DNA of 64,000 nt, from the NCBI RefSeq assembly GCF_037975245.1, contig NC_092561.1:18109001-18173000 (forward strand), written 5' to 3'. The notes under the pieces are model-generated. The model worked only from the letters and a program-made list of their open reading frames with translations, was not told the origin of the DNA and searched no databases. Source of the stretch: Apostichopus japonicus. Lineage: Eukaryota > Echinodermata > Holothuroidea > Aspidochirotida > Stichopodidae. Shown one piece after another: positions 1-10,703 of the stretch. How positions within the stretch are numbered: position 1 is the first letter of the stretch; the number at the start of each line of letters is the position of its first letter. Made by a program: the position numbers and the translations under genes.

Positions 1-3000
1 CCAACAGGGGTACAATCCTACTTTATTGCGACGGGACTGTCTTCCTTGGAACATCCTTTGTACAATGTACGCAATGTGCAATGAAGTAAGGAAACACTTT
101 TTTCCGTATACATAAAATGTAGCACACTGTTAAAGTTCTCTCTAACTAACTTGCATTATTACCCAATGAATCATTTATAAATTAACGGATATTGCAATAT
201 ATATAGCATTTCAGGTTCAATGTTGTAAGTATACCGTGGTTACAGATATCGATCATTAGTTGTTACTATTCAATCATACACTACAATGAAAACATCGGTA
301 TATGAAATTTGACCAGCTAAGGTAGTACGTTACATAATGAAGTTGACGCAAATCATTTTCAAATTTTCAAGTTTGCTCTTCGTTTGCGATTAGTAATTAA
401 TTATAGATCAAACGAAAATGTAATTATATGTTGACAAAAGAAAAAAGAATCCACGAAACACAAGGAAAATGTATCTTACTTTAAAATTTCAAATTGTCAT
501 CTTATTTGAAAGTAATTTCGAAATTAAAACTAAAGTCAATCAGTTGCGTTTATTTCCCTAGTCGAACACATCTAGATATGAAGAATGGTCCACGTAACCT
601 TTATTTATGTTCAGTTCAGCCGATACTCATAGTTAGTACAGTAACTACTGGTGACACATGTAACAAATATTGCTGTGTTAAGAACACAAAGTATTAATTA
701 CTGATACACAGTTGTGGTACACGAACAGTAGTAACATGTGTTACAGGCGGCACCAGTAGTTGCTGTACTACTTATTCGTTTGAAGTAAAAGAGGTACGGT
801 ACCGCTTGATTACACACCTCACTTTAAATTAAGACAATTCGTCATGCCGAGGATGAAAATGCCGGGTCATTGCGTCGCACTTAACTCGACAATACCTTAA
901 AACAAAAAATGGCAATATGTGTCCCATTGACAAGTTACGTGCTATGACTAACTCAACAATTCAACAGTTCAACAAAAATGTATTTTTGAGAATTCACGTT
1001 ACACTAAACATCCTAATTGATTACAATTCGACTGTCCAATCAGAACCACCATTTAAAATTTACAACATAGACCTGTAGGTTTTTTAATCGCGTATTAAAG
1101 AACTAGCACTCAATGGTTGGTACATCAGTTACTGTTCATGTCCCACAACCGTGCAACAGGAATTACTACTTTGTGTTCGTAAAATGTGTAACAGGACATG
1201 AACAGTAGTTACGGTACCAGCCATGAGTATAGATAGGGTGGTCAGTTACAACAGGTCATACAAGTAAGGGTAACTTTGTCATTCCAAATACACATATTAA
1301 CGATGAAACATTTGACAAGGAATGCTAAGATTCAATATTTAATACACCATTTGGAGTCATGTAATTATATCAGCATACTTTTTATTTTGGTGTATTTATT
1401 TCAGGTTTCGGAATTTCCCATTCGATACTCAGAGTTGCCAATTAGTTTTCAGTCCGGAGAACCAATCAAAACAACAAATCAACTTTACTGCCTCTGACCC
1501 GCGGATGCCGTCATCCATTGTAAGCAATGAATGGGATTTTGTGGGGTTTTCAAGCTACAATAATGAACATATCAATACGTTTGTGGAAAGTGATGAATCA
1601 AGTTATATAAGCACCTTTGGCATCTTCAGCTTTCAACTGAAGAGAGATCCAAACTATTACATCACAACAATTGTGATTCCATCTACCTTACTGTGTCTGA
1701 TGTCGTATGCGACGTTTTTAGCACCTCCTGACAGCGGTGAAAGGATCGGACTTGGTGTATCAATGGTCCTAGGTCTCACTGTGTTTCAACTACTGGTCAC
1801 CAATATACTACCAACTGCGAGCAAAAACGGTCCAATTATTTCAACTTATCTCTCAAATACCTTCGTCCTTTCGTGTCTCGCCGTACCTTTCTCTTTGTTC
1901 AACATCACCATCGCATACGGAGACAGCAAAATGACAATTTTGAAACATGGAAGAATTAGAATGTTCCTGTTGGAGTTGTTACCCAGAGTAATGTGCCTAC
2001 CAAGTTACCAGGAGAGGTTTGACGGTGAAAGAAATGACAACGCAAGAAGTCAGATTGTTAAAAAAGAAGGAGAAATGGTAACCATCTCACCAGTAGAAGT
2101 TATATCTAAAAATAAACTACAGCCTTGGAGTTCACCTGCAGTTACCGAAGCGGAAAGTCTTAGTACTTTGGAAAAGGTAAATATGTATGCAACATTACCG
2201 TTAATCACAACTTTGACAGACCTATCCAGTATTGTTTCAACTAAGATTACATTTATTAATCGATTTATACAAAATATGTTCGTTAAACCTTCTTTTAATA
2301 TTTTTTTTTCAAAATTTAGACTCGACATGTTTATTCCTACATTATTTCGGGCTTCCCGAACCAACCACTTGTTTAACTAAATTCAAACCTGCAATATTAG
2401 ATCAACCAGTTTGTAGACAATACAAATGATCTGCATTTAAAATGTTGATATTACATTTTGATTTAACATTTTGGGGTTTAAAACAAAATATAGTGAAATG
2501 AAAAATTATGATTATACGTAATATATGCAAAAATAAGTTAACCAAAGAGTATATAGAACAAGTAATGAACCTTTAAAATATTTAGGCATTTCTTGTTAAA
2601 TCTACTCTTCCACAACGAGGAAGCTTAAAATACCTATTTGCGTTTTGTCGCCGTTTCCCCACCCTTTTGACATGTCCATCGAGTAATTAAGGAAATTTAC
2701 AGATAATGAGTAAACAGTGTCTTCCAGCAAATTCCTCAATTAAAATTTATCGCAGGCAGTTCCCAAAACCCACTAGTTTGAATTCAACCAACAAGTGAAT
2801 AGCTAACAAGTTTATTTATGACCCTTGCTTAAAATAGATTCATTCACAGCAATCTCAGAAAGTTGCGTTGATATCACAGCCATACAAAATATACACAAAT
2901 AAATCATGGTGTCGTAGTACATATTGGTGTACAATGTTGCTATAGGAACGCCGGCAAAGTAACAATTATTTACCACATTATTCAATGACGTTCATAAAAT

Positions 3001-3549
3001 TGACATATTCATATTATACACGGGCTTTTTTGCGATCCTGACAGAAAATATATTCGAGAAAAACAACGTTCAAAGTTGTAGATTTTCGACTTTTATTCCA
3101 CAATTTGAAGTTAAATTTGAATAGACAAGCTAGTTTTGTATATCGTTATGGGATCGCGAGGTCAGCGAGGTTGAGAAAATCATAAAAAAAACGAAAATGC
3201 TGCTTTAACGAACACAACATCGAAGAGATTATATTGAAAAGTAACTATTCGTTAATTTTGTATTAAGTATCGAATGTAGGTAATATGGAGATTCAAAGTT
3301 CATGAAAGGGGTAATGGTATTACAAATGCCTTTAAATTTCCTTAAATTAGGAAACCGTTAAAATAGGAAATGTTTACTAAATTTGATTCGTGCCTATTTT
3401 AATGTTCTTTTACTCAGAGAAAGCTTGAAGCTCGCACGCTGGGTTTGGTGATGGACAGACTGGTATTACTGTGTTTCCTTGTGGCTTATACTATTATTGT
3501 TATCAACACCTTTGCAAGATTTTACCATTCTCCAGAAGAAGTAGCTTGA
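1..3549 (+). CDS. Cys-loop ligand-gated ion channel subunit, gene A (5' partial)
   Basis: Nicotinic-receptor-like pentameric channel subunit of the plasma membrane. Exons seen: <1-85, 1405-2176 and 3418-3549 (TGA 3547-3549); the N-terminal exons lie outside the window. The first piece encodes the NRGT..DGTVFLGTS strand leading into the Cys-loop. The exon 5/6 junction (GAA/GTAAGG to TTCAG/G) rebuilds C-x13-C with FPFDTQ inside. The second exon carries M1 (YYITTIVIPSTLLCLM), M2 (SGERIGLGVSMVLGLTVFQLL) and M3. It ends at EK/GTAAAT, and the last exon adds RKLEARTLGLVMDRL and M4. All three segments join in frame without stops. The pore has Glu at -1', expected of cation channels, but Gly at 2' where the paralogues have Ser. 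Loop B GSW is replaced by SPENQ and there is no loop C cysteine pair, so acetylcholine is not assured as ligand. It lies on the strand opposite to genes C-F. Confidence 0.88.
634..770. repeat. Foldback (inverted repeat) element in intron of gene A
   Basis: The left arm starting TAGTACAGTAACTACTGGTG pairs with a right arm ending CACCAGTAGTTGCTGTACTA. A second paired block is ACATGTAAC / GTAACATGT. It is a short MITE-like hairpin with no coding capacity. Confidence 0.65.
1108..1229. repeat. Second foldback element in the same intron
   Basis: The left arm ACTCAATGGTTGGTACATCA..CTGTTCATGTCC pairs with the right arm GGACATGAACAG..GGTACCAGCCATGAGT, with a spacer of about 55 bp. Its layout matches the 634-770 hairpin, but the arm sequence is different. 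Confidence 0.6.
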
Positions 3550-3791
3550 GCGTTCATTTGAAATAATCGTGCTTTCTTTACAATTACGTGGTTTAGCTTT
3601 TATGATTCCGAAAAAAAACCAGGTTTATTTTTGAGAACGACAAAGAAGATGAAAGAGAGGATTACATGAGATTGCCATTAACTTTATTGTCTACAGACAA
3701 CATTCAGCATATGGCCGTACGTGTTTCTATATAAATCTTGCTGCTTGTGATTGCAATTGTAACTTTCATATACATTTCAGTTATAAATCAA

Positions 3792-3797
3792 AATAAA
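3792..3797 (+). terminator. Candidate polyadenylation signal of gene A
   Basis: AATAAA lies about 240 bp after the stop codon of gene A. It fits a 3' end, but the sequence alone does not prove use. Confidence 0.4.
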
Positions 3798-4933
3798 ATG
3801 AAGTCGTTCGATGTACACTTAGTTTTATTTCCTTATTTTCATTGCTTTAGTTTAGATTAATTGGGTTTTTTCTTGTATGTTGTTTAAGGTTAAGCTGAGT
3901 TCTCACCAAGCATAGTGATAGTTCAAAGGTCGCCATTTGTCGTTAAGCCTTTTTTTAAGCTTCTCATTGATACAGCCATCAACCAGTTTGATACGGAGCC
4001 CTAAATTTAACACCATTTACCTTCATATATTCTTGACATTAAGGTAAATTCCGCAGTCGGTGAACATAGTTACAAGAACAAATGATTTATTTGTTATTCA
4101 ATCATTTCTTTATTTCGTTAATATTCATACATAATTGTCCAACCTATTCATGACTGCTTTTCGCCTACTTCAAATTTAAATGCATGCAAGACGTTTTTTG
4201 CTTAAATTCCTCCAAACTTGCAAAGTTAAAGTTTTGTCCATTTCATGGTAAGTAATTCTATATACTTTAAATATGTCAAATATGTCAATTTTTGATATAA
4301 CCTCTTCTTAAATGGCAAAAAATATTAATCATAAAAGCCGTCTAAATTCTTATTATTAAACTGGTTATTTTTGTTGTTGTAATTATCATAATTTAAGATT
4401 AATAATTAATGTAACAAATCCTATTTTACCAACATCCATGTGTATTCGTTGTTTAAAACATGACAATATGGATAGTTATTAATACAGCAGCATAATGCAT
4501 ACGATTGTGAATGAAGAAAAGTTGACTTAATTTCAAATGATGTAATCAGTAATCAAAATAAAATGTGGTCTTGAATTTAGTTAGAATTGAGTAACTTGTT
4601 GTAATACTTAACAAAACGTATACTAAATGATAAGATTAGCCCCCACCCCATCGTTTTAGGTTTGTATCTGTCTTTAAATGCCGCATTATGTATTTCATTT
4701 CATGAAGACAGTCTAAGCAGTGCAATCATTTCGCTAACAATGGCTATATAATCATGATGGTGTTTTTATGTTCGTAAAAATGTTGGGACATTTGTAGAGT
4801 TCGAGCAAATAAAAAAGCTTAATGTGAAAATGTTCTTACCGTCTCTCTGTCTACTTTTCTCGTTCTCAAAATACTCCATCCTGCTGCAAGACCATGTATT
4901 TGACATCTTCGTTCGTAACATTTAGCTATGTAC
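3798..4933. other. Intergenic, AT-rich, no gene seen
   Basis: No conserved exon is recognised between gene A and the SINE. An ATG-to-GTAAGT segment at 4184-4247 has first-exon length and phase, but it is not hydrophobic and is not accepted as exon 1 of pseudogene B. Confidence 0.6.
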
Positions 4934-5210
4934 TGTGCTGTGGCCGAGTGGATAAAGGCGGGGGCATCGGGAGGTTCCGGGTTCGATACCCCGGCCGGGT
5001 CATAGAAAGGTGGGTTTTTCATCCAAGAGGAATCTACGGTTTCCCCATCTGAAATGACTTTCTAAATTAAAAAGATTCCAAATTTGAGCTTAAATGTTGA
5101 ACTGGAAGCCACCCGACGTGTAAGGTTTAATCCATAAGCCCTTGCGGGTTTCTCCCACAGTTGTGGTCGCTAAAGCGTCGTTAAAAATAACTGCTGATTA
5201 TTATTATTAT
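4934..5210 (+). mobile_element. tRNA-derived SINE
   Basis: The head resembles tRNA, with a perfect A box TGGCCGAGTGG at 4941-4951 and B box GGTTCGATACC at 4980-4990. Both are internal RNA polymerase III promoter elements. About 200 bp of unrelated body follow, ending in an (ATT)n tail at about 5196-5210. The fused body and simple-repeat tail mark a SINE and not a working tRNA gene. It sits just upstream of the first recognisable exon of pseudogene B. Confidence 0.8.
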
Positions 5211-5463
5211 GATCTGTGTTGCGCCAAAATAGGTCAGATGTTTGACAACATGTATATTGTCATGGTTTTGTTATTATTTATTATCTATAGGTGACAAGAA
5301 AGTCCGGAAAGATGGTCAGCGGTTTGATAGAGTTTATAATGAAATGCATTATAACGGGACTTTTACTAATATTGTCTTGGGTTTGAGAAAGAATGTTCAA
5401 CTTGTTAGTTCATTTTCAATGAGCAATACATTAACATGACTTTTACAGCTTAAAACATTAATC

Positions 5464-5674
5464 TACTATCTATCTATATATCTATCTATCTATTTATCTA
5501 TCTATCCATCCATTCATTCATCCATTCATCCATCCATCCATCAATCCATCCATCCATCCATCCATCCATCGATCCATCCATCCATCCATCCATCCATCCA
5601 TCAATCCATCCATCCATCCATCCATCAATCCATCCATCCATCCTTCCATCCTTCCATCCATCCATCTATCTTTC
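5464..5674. repeat. (TATC/CATC)n microsatellite
   Basis: This is a tetranucleotide array of TATC changing to CATC, about 210 bp long with scattered variants. It lies just after exon 2 of pseudogene B. Confidence 0.95.
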
Positions 5675-6898
5675 TGGTTTAGAAAATATTAATACTTATA
5701 TGTAGCTGTCATGGAACTCTATTTTTCATTGAATTTTTCGATCATCATGGTTTTTATTTCCCTTTAATCAGAACACTCAACTTTAGAGGTATAAAAGTAT
5801 GTATGGATAGTTATATTCCTCATTTGATAACAAAAAGAATGTCACTTATAATTTTGATTATTTTCTATGACATGTAAAGATCTTATGCAGAGCAAAATAA
5901 CACATAATTACAATGACGTGCAAACATTAATGACTTTAAAATCAATTCCATTGCAGTTACTTGACAACCAGGACAATTAGCAATTTGCTTTTACTCACGT
6001 CATTTCCAAGAAAACGTACTTTCAGTCTTAAAGTGGGTGATGATCAATACATACAATTTAGGATGACGTCAATCTTAGCCGGGATCCATTATTTCAGGGT
6101 TTCTCAAGAACCACTTTGTTTGCTAAGCTTTTTTGCTAACAATGTACTAATTGAATGAAACTGGCTCTCTAATTAAAAGGTAATGTCTGAATATTCATAA
6201 GAGGGTAGGGAAATGAAACGCAGAAGGGAGCATACGTGATTACATATTAACTCATCGGAACCTTCACCTAAGCGACAGACCGGTACTCCATGCCAACAGA
6301 TCTGTTGACGTGATATACATGTTTCCTCTTTTCTTAAACTTCTGATACTTTTGGAACAATTGATTCAATGCAGAACGAGAAGGACCAAACACTTACCACT
6401 GCCTCTTGGTTGACTTTGGTAAGCTATCTTGATATTGCTGTGTTTGTAGCAAGTATAGTAGAACCCGCAACTGTCATGGTTTGTATGAAAACGTCCGGTG
6501 TAGTATAACTGTATTATTTGAATGCATTGCTTAGTATTTGAATAACAACGGTACTTTTATGGACAGCTTGTAATTTGTTGGAAAATTTGAACAATTCTGG
6601 AATATTTTGCTTAAGACTAGTTCTTACAAATATTGTATTATATGGTATTACAATATATTATGTAACCATTATCACGTTTCACTTTACTTTATTAAGGAAA
6701 CCCAAATTTTAAATGAATTATTATAATACATAATATTTATCGTGAATTTAATACAAACTATTTTCTCTTTAGTAAATACTACCTGTAGTAGTATACTACC
6801 TGTTAAATTACCTTTTAAATATTTGTTTAAACTTTGGTTGGTAGCTGTTTCATTTTTGTTTGTTTTAATACTCTTTTATGACTATGTAAAATGTATGG

Positions 6899-6952
<54 letters not shown>
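6899..6952. repeat. (CA)n(TA)n microsatellite
   Basis: A short CA run passes into a longer TA run. The weak open frame across it is an artefact of the repeat. Confidence 0.95.
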
Positions 6953-6956
<4 letters not shown>

Positions 6957-7892
6957 GCTTGTTTTAATATTAATTTCACATGTAACTAGCTACCATTATT
7001 AATAGCTATCATTACTTTGTAATTGTTTCTCCTTCATACAATGACATTACGAGTAACGTGATCAAAGACATTTGTTGTAGAATGCTCAAGGTATTCTGAA
7101 CAAAACTCCACCATTTTTCCATTAGCCTATTTCATAATTCATAAGCGATTCAAAATATCCAATTAGCAGGAAGCAAGGTTTGCAAACCACTATTGAGCCT
7201 TTCAACTAGTAGTAGTAAATAAAGAAGGGTAAATATGTTATCAATCTCCGTAGTATAGAACCGCACATACAATACGTGGGATATAACCACAGTATAGGTA
7301 AGCAGCACACTAGTCTTTATGCGCAGACAACATTGCGTGCATGCTAAACTCAAAGATGGACAGCTATGACCAAAGTTGCCCACCCCACAAAAGTAAGAGG
7401 GAAGCGAGAGCAACGTTATAAGTGAGAATCGGAAAGGAAATTGTCACATGGCAATCGTTAAAGCTGGCGAAAGGTTTTAGTTCTGACGTACACGTAGCAA
7501 CTGTACTTCCTGTCAGATTCGTAGCTAGGGTTAGGTTAATTTTGTGTCTGACCCTCTCTCTGACCTCGGCAGTGAATATTTATTGCTCACTAAACAGCGG
7601 AGCTAATGAGTTTGCAAGATTTGAACCACTTATGCCGTTACACTTGAGTTTTTGATAATTTCAATGGAAGTCAGTCATATTAACGACTTGATCAGGCATT
7701 AACGGTAATGTGTCATTGATTCACGTCAATTCAGTAATGGCTTGTACGTCCAAAATAAACCCTGATGCCAACTTTATATAGTTTTATACCATACATGTTG
7801 CGATTAGTGCAGATAAAGTATCCAACCCATACAGATTTAGTTGAACCCTTCAATCATTTATTAACCACCGTTTACGAGCATTGTTATTCCTT

Positions 7893-8054
7893 ATGATATA
7901 ATATGATAAGATATGATATGATATGATATGATACGATACGATAAGATAAGATACGATATGATATCATAGAATACCATATGATATCATATACTATTATATT
8001 TATCATATCATATATTATCATTGGATATCATATATTGTCATGTCATATCATATA
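7893..8054. repeat. Degenerate GATAT/GATAC pentamer array
   Basis: The array is built of five-base units such as GATAT, GATAC and GATAA, then decays into ATATC-rich sequence of opposite sense, giving partial palindromes. It lies just upstream of the exon 5 relic of pseudogene B. Confidence 0.85.
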
Positions 8055-9454
8055 AATAATGTAACATATATACTATAATATATATTCTTATTTGTTAGTA
8101 CTGATGCATTGGATGTTGTTAAAGAGGATCGGGGTACCATAATGCCCATGTAAACGAAAAGCTCGTTTTGGGGACATGGGTCATACAGTCCTTCCAGTGT
8201 CATATGATGTAAGTGTTTTAGGGACATCGGTTATACAGTCCACTTGTCATTTGGCATATGCTACTTGGCCTTATGAACGTCTATTTATAAATATGAAATT
8301 CAACACAGTTTGAATGATTCCAACAATATTGCAGTTACTCAAATCACTTTAAAAAATCTGGCAATTGGGGAAACAGTTTTCGAATTGATTTATATCTATT
8401 AATTATTGCATTCTCTCTTTTCGTGAAGTTAAATGAGTTTGCGATTAAGCGATATGCTTGGCAATTATATACACATCAGTGTTTATTTGGGTACGTCCAT
8501 GGTTGTTAGATATTGAAACATACTGGGTAAGGTAATTGTTATATTGATCAAGATCTGCTTGTTAATTGATAGAGTTAATGATGCATGTAATAGCTATCTA
8601 TAATTTTTAATTTGCCTTAATATGTAGACATGCTCTATTAACCACTCTTAGGCTGTAGGTCAGAAAGTGATTACTGCTAACCTGATCCATATTCACGATC
8701 AATATGCCCCTCTCCAAACATAACACTTTTGTTATTAATTTTTTAATTGCATTATTGCACAGACATTTATCCAAAGTGTTTGCATAATACCATATATTCT
8801 GTTGTAATATTGGTAAACATAATTACTAAGTTGTAATATCCGTTACTTTGACATACCTTAAACATCTCAGAGATTAAGATATCTTTGCCTTTGTTGGTAT
8901 ATAGTCTAAATTAGATATTTTTATTGTTCATTTTCATTCAGGATTCGATATTTTCCCTTTGACACCCAAATCTGCGATTATCGTTTTATGCGGAAAACCA
9001 AGAGGTTGACAAACTAAACCTCACATCTTCAGAAGTATCATATCCCTCTACCCTACTAAGTACTGAATAAGAATATATAAACACAACGATTTTGAACAAA
9101 CTCTATCCATTTGAGAATTATCTAGACGATGAAGATGCACTTAAAGTTTCATTCGCTACTGTTCATGTTATCCTCAAAAGGGATCCACGCTACTACATCA
9201 CTACTCTTATTATTCCATCAACTTTTCTTTGTCTCATGTCATTTGCCACGTTCCTGGCTCCTCCTGAAAGCGGAGAACGAATATCTCTTGGGGTTTCTAT
9301 GGTTCTTGGTCTGACAGTATTTCAGTTATTGGTTGCCAATACACTCCCGACAGCCAGCAAAAATCCACCAATCATAAGTTAATACCTTACAACGACTTTC
9401 ATCATGTCGTGTCTGGCTGTTCCCTTTTCTTTGTGCAATATAAACATCGCTTAC

Positions 9455-10703
9455 AAAGCAGTGTTCAATACAATAAATAAAATGCAGTCATGTCTAACCA
9501 GACATTTTATTCCGAAATTCAAAATCCGTTGTTTTTGTTTGAAGACCGACGATAGTGTCACTTTGATATATACCTGGTGCTGTTTTGTTTTTTTCCATGT
9601 CATCCTGATGTATGGTAACTGGTCCACTTCTGTTTATATTGAACAAAAACGATATCTGAACAGAAAATTCGAGTAGACATGTAAATATTGTTCTCCTATT
9701 CTATACCACTTTTTTTTAATTAATTATGTTTTATTAATGTGATCAAAGTCATGTTGTCTGACTTAATGTTAACATTGCCATTCACAACATGTGAGTAGTA
9801 CAGATACTTGTAGAAGAATCTCAGAAAGTACAGGATCTTCAATTTGAAAAGAGAACGTTTAATTATTACACACATTGAAATATGACCAACAATAGAACAT
9901 TCCACGTAATATATTAATATATGTACAGAAAGAATAAAACCAAAATCCAGAAATCATGCAATTGAACGATGTTCAAGCTAAACTGCTTCGTCATAGGTTC
10001 ATCACCAAAAATAATTACTTGTGATTTGATAGCATCCGAGCAGATAGGCTCTCAGCAACATACAACACGGTTTTACCTTGTTAACGAGTTCACATGAGAT
10101 TGCAAGGTGCAATTTGATTGATTTCCTTGTTCGTTTTCGAGAAACTGACGGAATTGGATTGCCATATCGTATCTTCAGTTTACAAAATTTACTGTGTCAT
10201 AACAATCATAATATAGAAACGATTTAAAATTACAATCTCGCTCTATGGTAGTTTTCTGTTTTCGATCTTTATAAATATAACATATGAACAGTTAATAAAA
10301 ACTCAATATTCTTTTCAATAAGAAAACCAGAAATGTTTACATTTTTAAATAAAGCATTACCAGCTTAACCAAGTCAGCTTATATTAACTATGTTGCTTTT
10401 ATAGTCGGATGGTTCCATTTACTATCTTTGTTTACAAAAACAAAGACATTTTACTCTGATTTCTACAACATCATAAAGACACTTTTGTACCCATTTCAAA
10501 TTGGTTTGCACTGAACAGGGTAAAAGATGATGTAAAAGTGCAACACAAAACATTTAAGAATTAAAACCCGTAGTAAAGAATCAAACAAAAATGCATAATC
10601 ACGGAAATAACGCCGACGTACCGTTACTGTTAATTGACTTTTGTTTTTAATGTATTATTCCGATTCTATTGTAACCTTATTGTGACGCTTAGTCGTGAAA
10701 CTT
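9455..10703. other. Convergent intergenic region, no gene seen
   Basis: This lies between the truncated end of pseudogene B (+) and the 3' end of gene C (-). No M4 exon for B was found and no other conserved coding sequence was recognised. Confidence 0.6.

Larger units (their letters stand above)
5291..9454 (+). pseudogene. Decayed Cys-loop receptor subunit, copy B
   Basis: The exons appear in the family order. Exon 2 (5291-5436) is 146 bp, the same length and entry phase as gene F exon 2, and ends VQLVSSFSMSNTL; its donor now reads TGACTT. Exon 3 (6374-6418) is 45 bp with intact CAG and GTAAG borders and encodes NEKDQTLTTASWLTL. A weak exon 4 relic (about 7440-7545) has WQSLKLA..VHVATVLPV. 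An exon 5 relic (about 8106-8250) has DRGTIM, then V-L-G-T repeated 50 bp apart. Exon 6 (8942-9454) opens with IRYFPFDTQIC, then has a frameshift and stops near 9007-9070. It resumes in frame from about 9092 through M1-M2, has TAA at 9380-9382, and is cut off after NINIAY. No M4 exon was found. Exons 2, 3 and 6 are firm; 4 and 5 are tentative. Confidence 0.85.

Noticed and set aside
2050-2364. 104-codon minus-strand frame
   Set aside because: Antisense shadow of the M3-M4 loop coding sequence of gene A.
4184-4247. Possible exon 1 of pseudogene B (ATG to G/GTAAGT, phase 1)
   Set aside because: The peptide is not hydrophobic enough for a signal peptide, and a match in length and phase alone is weak.
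4934-5000. Functional tRNA-Leu/Ser gene
   Set aside because: A and B boxes are good, but no full cloverleaf closes and an (ATT)n-tailed SINE body follows.
6541-6640. Possible exon 4 of pseudogene B near ATGGACAGC
   Set aside because: The residues do not follow the W-x-D-x-R-L-S-W pattern; the 7440-7545 relic fits better.
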